This document shows positions 1 to 12,626 of a DNA stretch of 64,000 nucleotides, in pieces. Source of the stretch: Prostheceraeus crozeri (Eukaryota > Platyhelminthes > Polycladida > Euryleptidae). The stretch lies in assembly GCA_907163375.1 (NCBI GenBank), contig CAJQUW010001972.1:1030001-1094000 (forward strand). The letters are read 5' to 3'. Below the pieces are notes generated by a model. It had not been told where the DNA came from. It ran no database searches and saw nothing but the letters and a program-made list of their open reading frames with translations. The position numbers and the translations under genes are program-made. The stretch's first letter is position 1. Every line of letters starts with the position of its first letter.

Positions 1-300
1 CACTTCGCTTTACGCATGCAAGCATTCGTCCTAACTTCCCAGTTTCATCAGCAACCCAAATGCAGAAGCCGAAGAGTTTCCTATTCGACATCTATCTGAC
101 CGAGATCAATTTGTCCTCTGACCGAGATGTAGAAAAAATGGCTTTTTAAAAGTGCTAGATTTCTATGGAAAGTTTTTATTTGGTGTGGTCGCCGCTAAGA
201 TTTTCGTGTTCAGCGTAAAAAAATGAGTATATATGCAAATTTTCACAGAAATCTGAGACCCAAAGTTGAAAAGACAGAAATTTTGTGGAATAAATTGGAT
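1..300. other. no gene seen
   Basis: AT-rich sequence running up to the CT microsatellite. I see no coding signal, repeat or RNA gene in it. Confidence 0.5.
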
Positions 301-680
<380 letters not shown>

Positions 681-1657
681 GCATACTCTCAGATACTTTC
701 AGCATGCTGCAGCCTGACTCTTACCATCCTCCCCATGTTTTTAAAAATTTGTTATTTGGTGAGGTGTACCGTTGGGTCACTAGAAGCTCTACTTACCGTG
801 ATTTCAAAGCCACTAAGCGTTTAGTATTTCCACACTGGCGTCGACAAGGCTACACACGCAGCCAAATTAGGAACGCTGAAAGAAAGATTTTTAAACTTAC
901 TTCAGTACACCCCAGCAACTGGAACACTGGCTTTTTTCCTTGTACAGATTCCTTTAACTGTATATGTGTTTTTAGTAGGAAAACTTACTTTGTTGGTTGT
1001 AAGAAAGATTTTTATCCTCTTTTACATTTTCTTAATTGTAAAATTTTTGGTGTAATTTACTTGATACAGTGCAAGAAGTGTGACAAGATGTACGTGGGTC
1101 AAACCTCGAGAAATTTACAAGCACGCATTTCCGAACATGTTAATGACATTTTGTCCAATTATCAAATATCTGTGGCTGAACATTTCAATGCAGACTGCTC
1201 CATCGCTGACTTCTTCTTCACAGTTATCGAACAATGCGACAATGAATACAAAAGATTACAGAAAGAAACAATGTGGATACGACGGCTCGATACGCTTGGA
1301 CCCAAAGGCATGAACATTCTAACATGTATTGATCGCCCTGTCAATTTGATTGTTCCATACAGTGACTGTAGTCAAAGAGTGTTAAGCTTGTGTAGAAAAT
1401 TGTTGCCTGACTGTAAGATCCGAGGATCCTTCAAAACACAACGCAATCTACGTTCTATCTTGAATTGTAATCGCTAAAATGTATAAAATGCAAGCAATCC
1501 ATTGTCAGCTTGCTGCTTCCGTATAATTCGGAGTTGATAATGTATTTTGACGAAACCAGTCCTCCAAACTACAATGGTTTTCACTCTAAATTCGTTCATT
1601 GAAATTGGGCAGGTGTGCGCTGCACCTGTAAGGATTTATCCTTGCATCTCTCTACAT
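681..1657 (+). mobile_element. Penelope-like element 3' end with GIY-YIG endonuclease
   Basis: An open frame from about 704 to 1477 encodes the C-terminal part of a Penelope-like retroelement protein. It starts in the linker after the reverse transcriptase (RQGYTRSQIRNAE region) and continues into a GIY-YIG endonuclease: the IYLIQCKKCDKMYVGQTSR block lies near 1040-1120, followed by R-x-SEHV. This nuclease family nicks DNA to prime reverse transcription. The reverse transcriptase core is absent, so this is a 5'-truncated copy; the tail from 1478 looks like 3' untranslated sequence. The frame upstream of about 700 is microsatellite, not protein. The family call rests on the nuclease motif and linker; the subfamily is not resolved. 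Confidence 0.8.
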
Positions 1658-1658
1658 A

Positions 1659-1681
1659 CTCTCTCTCTCTCTCTCTCTCTC
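1659..1681. repeat. short CT microsatellite
   Basis: A pure CT tract of about 23 bases directly after the Penelope-like tail. It mirrors the long CT tract on the upstream side. Confidence 0.95.
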
Positions 1682-2559
1682 GGAGTTAATGACTCCCTTT
1701 GAACTAATGCATCTAACTCTGTACTAATCACGAGCACAGATGGATGCTAAGAAAGGAATATTGATATCTATTCCTTCATTCCTTGTTTTCCGAGTCATAA
1801 GTGCCCTGAAAAATGAACTGATAGTCATGAAACTTATTGCAGCAAAATAGTTTAATAGGATGAATCTGATCTTCTTTATGTTCTTCAATCTTCAATCTTC
1901 TAGTCTGATGATAGTATTTATGAAGCAATAGAGCTCTTCAGCAATGAGAAGCGAGTGTATGCATTATGCAGTTGTCATCATCGTTTTCGATTCATTGTCA
2001 TCTAAAGTAGTAAACATTGCGAAAACATTTGACCAGACTTGATGTTGAGTTGCTCTCTAATTCATCGATTAATGTGCAGAATTCTAAAATTGTTAACATT
2101 GCTGATCTGCAAGCTCGCGAAGGTGTTGTAGGGAACTGATTATAAAGGCTGCGTTCTCAAGCTTGTCTCAATAACGTTTGCTTTCATTAACTACGTTTCA
2201 GCGCTGAATGTCATGTACGGTATGGTTAGATTGGGATAATCAGCATTCATCAATAGCCAAGCTAATAAACAGTGACAGAATAATAGTCCATGAAATAATC
2301 AAAAATAGAAGAAAAATGAAATGTCAATACAGAAATAGTTGATGGATCGTGAAACACAGGTTTTTACCAAGTCAAAGAGATCAGGTTTCACATACTGAAA
2401 AACAATATATCTAGAGATAAGAATACGTTGGATATATTGTTCACTTCTTCGTTAAATATAGTTGAAACTGTATTTATTTGACGTGTACGATACAATGTCT
2501 TGGATTAAAATTTAAAAAACCCAAATATAATAAAAGAATGAACCCTTTTTCTACTCGGA
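1682..2559. other. no gene seen
   Basis: AT-rich sequence without a convincing open frame or repeat that I could recognise. Confidence 0.5.
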
Positions 2560-2757
2560 AACACATTAGGCACGGATCCTTTCTTCCATGTGACCGAGCT
2601 GTTGTTTATCTGAATCTCATTCTTTTTGTGCTGAGTGTTTAGCAAGAATGCAGAGTGTACCTATTTTAAAAGTCTTAGGTTTGACACGACCAAGGTTTGA
2701 ACCAAGTTCTCCCGGACGCAGAGCGAGCACTCTACCACAAGGCCACTTTAACGTACA
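2560..2757 (-). repeat. tRNA-derived SINE
   Basis: Read on the minus strand from about 2757, this begins with a tRNA-like head. A box-A-like TGGTAGAGTGCTCG lies near 2733-2746 and a box-B-like GGTTCAAACC near 2694-2703, the split promoter used by RNA polymerase III. A non-tRNA body follows towards 2560. The anticodon arm is degenerate and the 3' tail is unclear, so this is a SINE copy and not a functional tRNA gene. The far limit is approximate. Confidence 0.65.
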
Positions 2758-5700
2758 GTATATTCTTTCTTTTGAGTAAATCAGTTTGGCTTGCCTTTTA
2801 TGTGTCTCATTGAAGAGTTATTTGCTCATACATCAAGCATCTTTAAACGATATTATTATTCAAACAGCATCACAGCGCCTCGAACATGTTTTTCCGAATG
2901 CGTCTCAAAAATAAAGACGCGACAGCAGAGATTTCATAATATTCACACAAATCAGTATTCAGGGAATATACGGAATAATGTGAGATTATTTGAAAGCTTG
3001 GTTACTGTAATGTTACATTCGATTGGTTTTTTTTACAGCAGACAGCAGTATGAGCTGCAGATTAAGTTTCAAACAACCTTACATTTTATCTAAATTGCAA
3101 GTTAATGGTTGGAATCCGGTATCTTTTCGGTGCCAAGATAAGTGTGATAGGTTGCATTTCCGCTTTCAGTATACTTCGATTCTTTTATTAAACTCTGATA
3201 TTTGCAATTGCTCTTGATTCATTTTCTTAGAGTTCTTATCAGATGAAGATCTATCATTCATCACTGATTATCACATTCTATGCAGAAAGCATTCGTTTAA
3301 GCGCATAGATCTGCTTAAACTGATAAACAATAATAATGACTCCATCTTCTTTGTATAGCGTTTGGGATTTGAAGAAGCAAGCTATTGTATCATTTCGACG
3401 GATTTCAATATCCTTCGTCTATTTCGAGTGGTTTTCAAACACGAGGAATGCTTGTTTTAGAAAATTGGAAAATATTGAAACCAACAACGATATTTCCGAT
3501 CAGTCTGATACAAATTCCTATTTATCTGAATGTGATTGCATTTAGAAACGGAGTAACTTCTGGTAGAGATGCTTACACAGTTCAGAAATACTTATTTTGA
3601 AAAGGAAATCTTCTTTCCATTGAGCGTAATGCATGCGTTTACGAATGTACATGTATTAAAAGTATGTCGGTGAAATTTTATGATTTACAGAATACATGTA
3701 TTTGTTGTCTAAATATCTACTGATTGCTATCGCAATAAATCAGCGAGGAGAGAATTATCATGTCATTACTAATTCCTATGTAAATACATATAATTTTACT
3801 CCTCAAGATAGCTGTAAGTTTCAGCAAACATGTAAGTCGTCCGGACTTGTTGGAATGGGCAATTTTGAACACTCGTGGCTCCGGGTCGGACATAATAAAA
3901 TGATTTACACTTACTTGTAAAAATGTCAAGCAATCAGCACATGATTCGTGGCAATCATATGGTATCCAGGATAATACACACATTGCAGTTTGTATTCTAG
4001 TCACGCGAATCAAACGTAGCTCTAATCTTAGCAGAAGAATTCGCAACACCTGGTTGTTTTTAGAGATTTTCCTCTCTAGAAATGGAATGCGAAAAGCACA
4101 CTTCGGCATGACCACACAGAGTACGCAGACATATTTAACTCATTCGTTCTTTTATTTTGCGCTATTTTATTTTTATTGTTACAAAGGATACTTTGACCAT
4201 AATGCCATGCACGAAATCGAAAGTATGTCAAATTACTTGTTTTGGGACAAACTTAAATATATTCTTAATCAATTGGACGAATAATTAGACTTAAAAAACT
4301 ATTTACCTTAGAAGGACACGCCTTCGAAGTCAGGGAGGGCCTTTCCGCTCACTCTGTGCAAGCGTAACTTGTGGAATTCGAACATTTCTCTTATGCTTGA
4401 TAATTTAGGGAGTTTCAAAAGCCAAAATTGTAGTTGTCGGTATCTAAATTGAGAAAGATCCATCGATAGCATTGATTGGGTACATTTTTACACTATCTAT
4501 CGGCTTTTTCAAGATTTGAAGTATGTTGAGCCAATTAGATTTCAAAGAAAATGCCTATCGTTCTGTCATCTATAAAAAATGATATATTGCAAGCCACTCT
4601 TAATGTATGATTAGAGCTTAACTCAAATTCATCACGTTTCTTGAAGTCAATAATATATTGGGAAAACCTCATCACGAATGTACGTAATAGTAAATGTAAA
4701 TAAACATAGCAAACTAATATCCAATACATAGCAAATGTATAAATGACGGGCCGGGCTGGATCTGATTCTGAATATTCCCGATAAAACGGGCCTGGGCCGA
4801 TCCAAGGTTTTTCTGAGCCGGGTCTGATGATTCGGGCCATCTGACAAGTCTGGACTACAGCAGAATATATTGAGTTGAACTTATGACACCGAAATATCTT
4901 TTTGACCTAACTTTATCTTTCAACTCCTTATATTTTATCTTGAAATGAATCAAGGCACATTGTAATCACAGCATTCGCATGCACATACTCCTCACCGGAT
5001 GCCTTTCAGAGTTCAACTTCTATCGGTAAAAATTGTGAAAAATCTTTACTTCCGTCTGATTGTTGACCTAATCTGCAATAATTTTCATCTCGCTTTACTT
5101 CTGGTTCAAACTTACAGAAATGTTTGCTTATGAATTGATGTATTAGTTACACAGTGTATATTTGGACATACAACATTTGCTTATTTTATCATCGTATCCT
5201 GGGAGCATTTGAAATTCGGTCATCAATAGCGCTGCCGAACAATCGCAGGAGGAAGCGTTCTTTCGAACGCATTTATATTGCTCACAGAGTAAATAAAAAA
5301 TAAATTCGCTGATTGAATTTCACTGATAAAATTAAACGAATCTGTTTGTATACATTCTAAATACATTTTGTTCATCATCTAGGAAGTAGTATTAAGTAAA
5401 CCTTTATACTTCCCTTCTACCAAACAGTCGTCTATTGATATTACCGAGTATGAAAATTTCATGTGAGTATCTCAATCCGTTGTCACATCATAATGAAGCA
5501 TAGTGCAAAATCTATTCGAAGCTATATGGAATACAAAGGTTTCGTTAATTGCAGGACAACGAGTTGATGCAAAATGAAAACTTGACAAACATTTGAAAAA
5601 TGTTTTGAAATGTTTTCAATTTTGAAGAATTTTGTTTGCTTCTGAAGCATATACGGGGTATGAAACGGTAGAGAATCACTTCATCGGATGGTACATCGAA

Positions 5701-5867
5701 AGGTCCTCTAAATTATCCATCCAAAGAGGGATGCAACTACCAACAGCTTATAGCATCTCTCTCAATAGGTCTCTAATGCAAGAGATTTGTCACCAGAACT
5801 AGTCAAAACAATTGAATTCGTTTATTTTAGAAGATAATCTGTCTGGGTTATAAGACTCTCAGAACTT
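2758..5867. other. no gene seen; one GC-rich patch
   Basis: Over 3 kb of AT-rich sequence with only short unassigned open frames. A small GC-rich patch at about 4745-4845 is built from repeated GGGCC/GGCCC-type words and looks like the end of an unidentified repeat. I see no exon with conserved protein similarity. Confidence 0.45.
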
Positions 5868-5870
5868 TAA

Positions 5871-7658
5871 AGGTCCATTCCCACCGGACGCGGCGCGGCG
5901 CGTCTCACGCGTCAAGAATTTTTGTTCAGAACCTTAACAAACCTATTGGGTTATTCCCACAGAGACGCGCGGGACCATACGTCCAAGAAATTATTTCAGA
6001 AAAAGTTCTGAAATGGCACGCGACTTAGTTGCGAGATAGGAAAGTCCAACCCGCGCCAAGCCGCCTCACGGCTTGCTCTGCTCCCCGCACTGAAACCTGA
6101 CACCACAGGTTGCCAGATGTTCGTGCAGAGGAATGACTGGCTTTCGACATAGCTATCCGACAATTCTGACCTTCTGTGAGGACAGTTTGACCAAATGAAC
6201 ATCAAAATCCCTTATGAGTGCACTTTCGTACTTCGTCAGTGATGAAATCGAATTCATGAATGCATTTGGGGATGAATGGCATTTTATTTATTGCAAAACG
6301 AGTATTGGAAACGAAGATGAGAAAGTTGTTATTGTTCTCAACTTGTCTCATAATCTTCAATAGAGTGATACTTCAGAATACATTATGCAAGTTAATAAAG
6401 GTCGTTTTGTGAACTAAGCTGTGGCAAAGTCAATCCGTGCGTCAATTCTATTTTGTGATCTGTCATTTGTGCCTTGTTGTCACCCTATGAATGAAAACGT
6501 GTAAATGATATGTGTGGGGTTAAAAACCCTATTCTCTACAAATGTGAAATATCAAGTGATTAGTTTTCGCAAAATTATGTAGTTTATAGCAATCCCCATA
6601 TCCTAGCACTTAATTTGCAATGTCAATCACTCAAAAGTATGCCGTACTTCATTTGTAATTGGAAAAAATAACTTTAGCAATGTCGGTCTCTTTCATCTGT
6701 CTTTAATTATTCGCCACTCCTTAAAGCATTACGATGAAGTCATCAAAACGCTTCATATCGTTTATCTGACGCAGATCGCAGAATTCTTAACCAATTTAGT
6801 TGAAACACACTTCCTTCAAAAAAGGAATTTCACGAAGAAGATGATGGTAGTGTCTATTTTGCAATTATTGAAACTTATTCTCCTCAAAAATGCCCGTTTG
6901 TATCGCTCAGTGCATGACAACAGCCGATTAGGTTATAATTGTGTTGACAGCTTGATAAATGATTGCAGCGAAATATCTGATTCAATATTCCCTCAAACAT
7001 GCGACAACCATAACCTGCAAATTTTGATGCTCAAGAGAATTTCTATAGATTTGGATTTACTTAGCGAAAATTAGGAAGACGAAATGCCGTTTTATCACCA
7101 TATCATGCTGACTTCAGTAATCTTATCAGATTGACCCTCTTCCAGACCGTTGGTCCACCAAAACTCATCGGATATTGTTCTAAAATAGACTGCCCTGGCA
7201 ACACTTCAAATATCATCTGCGAACTGTTCTCGTCGGATAAAACTTGCAGATCTAAGAACCTGATTACATCACACATTGTTCACGCTTTCAAATCTAATGC
7301 GAAATGTATAAATTTGTATTTCCTCGAGAAAATGTCGTTTGACATAATTTTCGAGTCATCATACTTGAAATGTTACAATTGATTTCATGTAAATTCTGAA
7401 AACTGAGTACGTCATTTGACTATCTCGGGACATTGTCTTATAATAGTGTCTTGTTTGGGTTCATTCGAATGCATGCAACACAAGGTATGTGAGTATGCTA
7501 ATTATTTAGCAATAAGAAGCATCTATCATGATATAATATCTGTTGTTGCGTATTTCGTTATTGTGTGACATTCCCCTCTCCCGCCCCTCGCCACGCGGCT
7601 CGTTGAGAACAGGTATTTTTGTTGGACGCGCCGCGCCACGTCTGATGTGAATGGACCT
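5871..7658. mobile_element. PIF/Harbinger-type non-autonomous element, 1.79 kb
   Basis: Inverted ends AGGTCCATTCCCACCGGAC (5871) and, on the minus strand from 7658, AGGTCCATTCACATCAGAC match over roughly 40 bases and share GGCGCGGCGCG words. TAA flanks both sides (5868-5870, 7659-7661), the 3-bp target duplication typical of PIF/Harbinger. No transposase is recognisable inside; short open frames at 6841-7382 match nothing I know. The first 120 bases resemble the 209-bp MITE at 59971-60179, so this may be a longer relative or a MITE carrying captured sequence. Two separate solo copies remain possible. Confidence 0.65.
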
Positions 7659-7661
7659 TAA

Positions 7662-8815
7662 GTCATCCTTAATCCTCAAATCAAGTCTGTAAAGGTCAGG
7701 TGCATTGCTTTGCAATGATTTTTTCTATATCTTGATGTTCATGGAGCCGCTTAATTAAGACTTTGACACTCATCAAAACCCATTTTGATAAAGACATTGG
7801 ACTCAAAATACGAAAGAAATCTGATTTTTTGATATTTCAGCACATCTATACATGCAGCATAGTGTACCTGCAAGTGTCTCAAATCATTTATCATTATTAT
7901 TAGTTATTCTTGTATGCATCATACTATGCTTATTTGTCAAAAGGATTCGCTTAAATGTATTATCAATTGCCATAATGACACTTTCTTTACCCAGTTATTC
8001 CGAATATGCGTTAACCACAGAACATCACAATGTACATGTACTTGCATGCATTGAGTTGTTGCTCAGAAATATTTATCAAACGTTTACTTCTGATTCCCTA
8101 CTAATTGAGCAGTTCTTATCGCTGACAATCACTTTACAATGATGTGAACTTCTACATGTTATACTGTAGCAATTTAACTCATTCTTACACAAGGTTTTTA
8201 AGCTTTCAGTGTTATCCTACTTTGTGTAACAAAACAGTACGAATGACAACATTTCCATTTTTCAAATCATGCTAAGACCAACGCATGACAAATTTAGACA
8301 CCTAGAGTCCCTTACACGTCATTTGTTGCTTCTCTGTACGTTACATGCACACGTCCGCGTTTTAGAAATTCTTGCAAGCGTGATGAATACAACGTGTCCT
8401 GTCGTGACCAAAGTAACGAATATTTCTTTGTGCCATTTCACGCTGTCTGTCCTCCCAGCTGAATTCTCATAACTCTCCTCGTCAAAGTTAAAAAAATCTG
8501 AATGCGCTTTCCATGCAGGTGTTACAAGGTAACAGCGACCTGTATGATTTTAAATCTGCTGATTTCATTCCACAATATCTATTGGACAGATGTCTATTTG
8601 AATGACTTGTGATAATCAACGGATGCACTACAGGAATAACTATGACGATACTCCAGATTCTGGTTAGATCTTGTAGTCAAGTAATAAAATGGAAGATAAT
8701 GTGAAGCCAACAAGTGTTCGTCAACATTTAAACAAATTTTCAGCGAATCAGTAACACGATATATTATTATTTGAAAGAAAATGTATCTAAATATGAAAGA
8801 AACTCACATGTATAT
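7662..8815. other. no gene seen; one unassigned hydrophobic ORF
   Basis: The + strand open frame 7852-8142 (96 residues) has one hydrophobic stretch (LLLVILVCIILCLF) but no family match that I recognise and no clear splice or promoter context. I treat it as chance. Confidence 0.4.
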
Positions 8816-8816
8816 A

Positions 8817-8960
8817 CAGTAGCGGCGGATTTATGAATTTCGAGTGGGGAGTGTGTCTGGGGCCATCCATAAAGGACGTATAAGGATGAAACTCACATTT
8901 TTCTTCTCTACCTGCCTCTATATACGCCTATCTCTTTAATTATCCATCAGACCCCTCAGG
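8817..8960 (+). mobile_element. hAT-like element end (fragment)
   Basis: The sequence beginning CAGTAGCGGCGGATTTATG followed by a G-rich stretch resembles the start of the hAT element at 40753 (CAGTGCTGAATCTAGG then a G run). No matching opposite end was found nearby, so this is a partial copy whose right limit is arbitrary. Confidence 0.4.
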
Positions 8961-9702
8961 ACGTCCGTATTTCAAAGAACGTTCTATTTATTCTATGCAG
9001 GTCAAATGATTTGTGCCTGAATATCATACTGCTTTAATATTTGAGCAAATGGATGAATGTCAATGTAATATTGCATAATCACTTATGTAGGCCTATCACA
9101 GGTTTATTCAAGTTTACAATAGGCCTGCATTCAGCAAATCAGTAACACGTCATTGTAAAATATTTTAAGTATGCCTATGTACACCAAGTATAGCTTCTTC
9201 AATTCCCAAATTCTATAAAAATAAATCTGATTTTACTGTTTGTTAATTTTTACACTTGATGCCACATATAAATGTCATATTTGTAATTATTTTACTGTAT
9301 GCGCAAATACTGATCTGATCAATCCTTGTCTGTCTACTATAAAATGATAAAATTAAGGATGGCTCACGATTGTCAGCTTCGTGTTTTTCTCATTGATGCT
9401 GCTACTTTTCCCCTACTGTAGTCCCTCGTATCTGACTCAGCAGTATTCGTTATGATCATCTTTCCGCGGACGAGGCCTTTATTTTGCGGTCGCGTCCTTA
9501 TCTTCCGTCACACATCCCCTGTCCGCAAATGTCTGCAGTTGCCAGCCCCCTCCTCCCCTTCCTTGTGGACGTCCTTTATTGGGCTAGACTACGGCTTCAT
9601 TCAATCTGGTTATGAAGATAAATTTTTCGGGTTTGTAGGCACATGTATGCTTGGATATAATTTGCATGTTTTGCCAAATTATAAAATAATTATAAAAATA
9701 TA
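8961..9702. other. no gene seen
   Basis: AT-rich sequence with a moderately GC-rich block at about 9455-9600 that gives a short open frame without recognisable similarity. TAGGCCTA-type words occur near 9090-9130. Confidence 0.4.
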
Positions 9703-10442
9703 TTTTATAAATGAAAAATAACACTAGAAGTCTCATTATACTCGTGTATTGCCACAAACGCGTTCCGTCTGCTCTCAGTCGGTGTGACACGCATAATAAA
9801 CCAAAACTGATAGAGACATGAATACTACCAATATCGATCAAGCAATGGACAGTCACAGGTCAAGCAAGCGCGAAGTGAATAAGTAGTAGATAATGTACAT
9901 GTACAGACAATGAGACTGCATCAACGAGCACATCCCACAGTGGCTCAACACGGCTGATAATAAGCCCCCAACATCAAAGAAGACTCCCCAAAGCTCCATC
10001 ACGAAGCATCTGCAAACGTGTGGCACTGCTGCTCAACAGGTGAAGTCGTTCTTCAAAGTACTTTACCGTCATCACAGCCCCTGGCACTTGCGCCTACTCG
10101 AGGCCATAGCAATAAAGCGGCTTACACCAAACTTGTGTGCTCAGATGGAGCACTTGTCAACGTTACTCTTACCTTGGTAATTTTTACTTTCACTTCATTT
10201 ACATCGTCAATGTTTTACTTTTCCTATTAGTAATTTTCCTATACATGTACTATAGCTACTACTTATTCACTTCGCGCTTGCTTGACCTGTGACTGTCCAT
10301 TGCTTGATCGATATTAACAGTATTCATGTATCTATCAGTTTTGGTTCATTTTGCATGTCACACCGATTGATAGCAGACGAAAAGCGCTTGTGGCAATACA
10401 CGAGTACAATGAGATTTCTGGTGTTATTTTTAATTTATAAAA
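9703..10442. repeat. fold-back element, ~203-bp inverted arms
   Basis: Arms 9703-9905 and 10241-10442 are inverted copies of each other with few differences. Both give the same short open frame in opposite orientation (MTVHCLIDI start at 9856 minus and 10289 plus), which confirms the inverted structure. The spacer of about 335 bases contains the Penelope-like endonuclease fragment listed separately. Confidence 0.88.
9914..10179 (+). mobile_element. Penelope-like GIY-YIG endonuclease C-terminal fragment
   Basis: The + strand frame starting near 9914 reads INEHIPQWLN, then SSITKHLQTCG, then WHLRLLEAIAIKRLTPNLC. This order of R/N-EH, S-x-I-x-KHL and LRLLEA-I-x(6)-P-x-LN/C is what follows the GIY-YIG core in Penelope-like endonucleases. 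It resembles the fragment at 24815-25116 (EHLPNWI, NSSIAKHLQG), so both come from one subfamily. It sits exactly between the two inverted arms of the fold-back. It is a broken relic. Confidence 0.6.
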
Positions 10443-11896
10443 TCAGACCGGGCACAATTGCTATAATTATAAAAATATAACTATTCGCTATAGATCGGGA
10501 TACCAAAATCCCGAATAATCCCAAACTCGGAATCGCAGAATTGAATAATCTTAAGGAGCTCCTTTCTCCTAAGTTAAGTTTTATATAGGTCAGCTGTGGT
10601 CAAATATTTCTTCCTGAGCATCTCAATCCTAGGATTGAGATTTAACCAGAATCTGCTAAGGTAAACCAGAATTGTGGTCTACTCAGTAAATTTATCCCTA
10701 AATAACTCTATAACGGGATTATCTTCATTCCTAATACCGAATTATGCATTTCACCATAAGCCAATAATATCAATGTTTATCCTTGCTTTGGTCATGCTTG
10801 CAAATAGCAACTTGAGCAAACGACAAACTCCGACCATCAAAGCGACTTACCACTCGGTCGTTGAAAATGCATGGCGTTGACGACTATATTGATGTGTGAA
10901 GAGCAGAATCTGTTGTGGTTGAATTAGTGGCGGTTCTATCTTCGTCTGTTTTGTTTGCTTTAGATGGAACTCTCTTTTTTTATATCAAAATCCCCTATTA
11001 CTCTAATCCCTCACTCAACGGCCTTAGGAACAATAAAGTGATCCTTTCGACCATTCAATGAAAAACATGAGTAATCTCAGAAGGATGTACTTTAGAAAAT
11101 TCAAGCGTATCATCAATGGTTCAGAATTAAGTTTTACTTTCAGTTGAATTTGTTGAGCAAACACAGGTGGAATGGTCCGCATTTAACATTGAGAGAGAGA
11201 GTAAACCATGCGATATTTTGAGTCAACATTCACGATATTTGAGATCTTCATTAACCACAGTGCTTTCGAAAATATTGTTTTTTGGATGTGTTCCGCAATT
11301 GATTTGACTATTATTCCGACGTAAAATATGTCGGAATTCCTTCTTCTTGATTCGAATGATATCAATATGAATAATAACTTCGAATAAAAAAGAAAGAAAA
11401 TCACGGCAATCAAATATCCATTAATTGAATTTTGTCCCACTGGGTGGTCAAATAAATGACGTTTATTCGAAAGTACATTTGCAGAATTACGGATGTTGTG
11501 GGTTCGGATATTTCATTTACAGATGTATATCACATGACTTTTTATGATGATCTAGTACATGAGCATGCATAGTCGTTGGCGTTGTATATACCTCATACAC
11601 ACTACTCAAAACTGTGCAAGTGCTATCAGTAGTATGTCTAAGTAAGTATATCATCAAATTTTGTAATTACTCACTAATGGTTTTTATTGTCAATATCATC
11701 ATTTTCGAATAATGTTAAAGTCAGCGCCATTTCCTTGCAGTATGCTGGGAAATGGGGTTTCATAGCTTGATAAATTAGACAGAATTTAATGAATTCTCAT
11801 GTGATATTTATTGTTCAGATTGTGAACATCATTTCAATATCCTGATTTCCCTATGACATCACAACTCAAATCGTGTCAGAACTGGTAGCTTGACAT
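10443..11896. other. no gene seen
   Basis: AT-rich sequence with only short, unassigned open frames. No repeat with recognisable ends was seen. Confidence 0.45.
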
Positions 11897-11904
11897 CTTT
11901 GAAC

Positions 11905-12618
11905 CAGGGATGTGGAGTCGGAGTCCTATCATTTTTGCTGGAGTCGTAGTCGGAGTCCTATCAAATGATAGGACTCCGGACTCCGGCCTATAACTAGACC
12001 CGAAATATAATACAAACAAATTATCTGTCCTCGTGCATAGCTGTCACTGTCTTGATGTCAACTTTCTCTGTCAAACAAAAGTACAGAGACAGTAGTACAT
12101 ACAAATCTTATATGAGGGAATGATCCGTGATAGTGAGAAAAGGATTGTCTTTTCACTAGGTGATTTAGTAGAGAAGACAAGCCTTCCTAGCCTCGATCAC
12201 ACCTACACACCAAAGGTCACACCAGAGACAAAAACGAAATGCCACATTATTTGAGAACATTACCTCTTGCCCTCACGTTAATCGTTTGTGATGCCTCCTC
12301 CAAAGCGCATATTAAAATCGAAAGTGTACTCATATTTTTTGAAGGAAGATGGGGATTTCCTGCCTGGTAGAGACTGGAGAAAACCCGTGTGAAGCACACA
12401 TTAACAAGATGGGAGGAGCCGAGTCGTATGTATCCAACTTAAAGCGACATTTGATAAACTGTCATCGAAAATGATTGATAAGTCATACAGCAATGATCAC
12501 TAAAGATAAGCCTGTAATGATCTATGATGAAGGTTACCAGTTTTTCAAAAAACTAGGCTATATATGCTTGCCACCCGGAGTCGGAGTCCTATCAAAATGA
12601 TAGGACTCCGCATCCCTG
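11905..12618 (+). mobile_element. complete non-autonomous hAT element, 714 bp
   Basis: Ends CAGGGATG (11905) and CATCCCTG (ending 12618) are inverted copies. The subterminal GGAGTCGGAGTCCTATCA word occurs at both ends and is repeated on the left. Perfect 8-bp direct repeats CTTTGAAC at 11897-11904 and 12619-12626 are the hAT target duplication. The interior keeps the start of a transposase with its DNA-binding finger and lacks the catalytic part, so it could only move with an enzyme from elsewhere. It lies inside the inferred intron upstream of the exchanger exon at 13246. Confidence 0.93.
12291..12474 (+). pseudogene. hAT transposase N-terminus with BED-type zinc finger
   Basis: An ATG at 12291 opens MPPPKRILKSKVYSYFLKED, the usual start of a BED finger (aromatic and acidic residues before the cysteines). 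After a single-base frame change near 12355 the next frame reads CLVETGENPCEAHINK, then SNLKRHLINCH, supplying the Cys and His ligands and the N-L-x-RHL signature. It then runs to a stop shortly after. BED fingers bind the transposon ends. Only this domain is left; the hAT catalytic and dimerisation regions are missing. The call depends on the finger motif and on lying inside an element with hAT ends. Confidence 0.65.
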
Positions 12619-12626
12619 CTTTGAAC

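Noticed and set aside
2680-2757. Possible tRNA gene
   Set aside because: Box A and box B are present, but the anticodon and acceptor stems do not pair properly; a SINE explains it better.
7852-8142. Hydrophobic ORF considered as an upstream exchanger exon
   Set aside because: It lacks the GN-x-x-PD or WGNS motifs of the family, and no phase-compatible splice sites were seen.
9584-10480. Two similar short proteins in opposite orientation (9856-9584 minus, 10289-10480 plus)
   Set aside because: They are the same arm of a fold-back read in both copies; there is no independent evidence for a gene.
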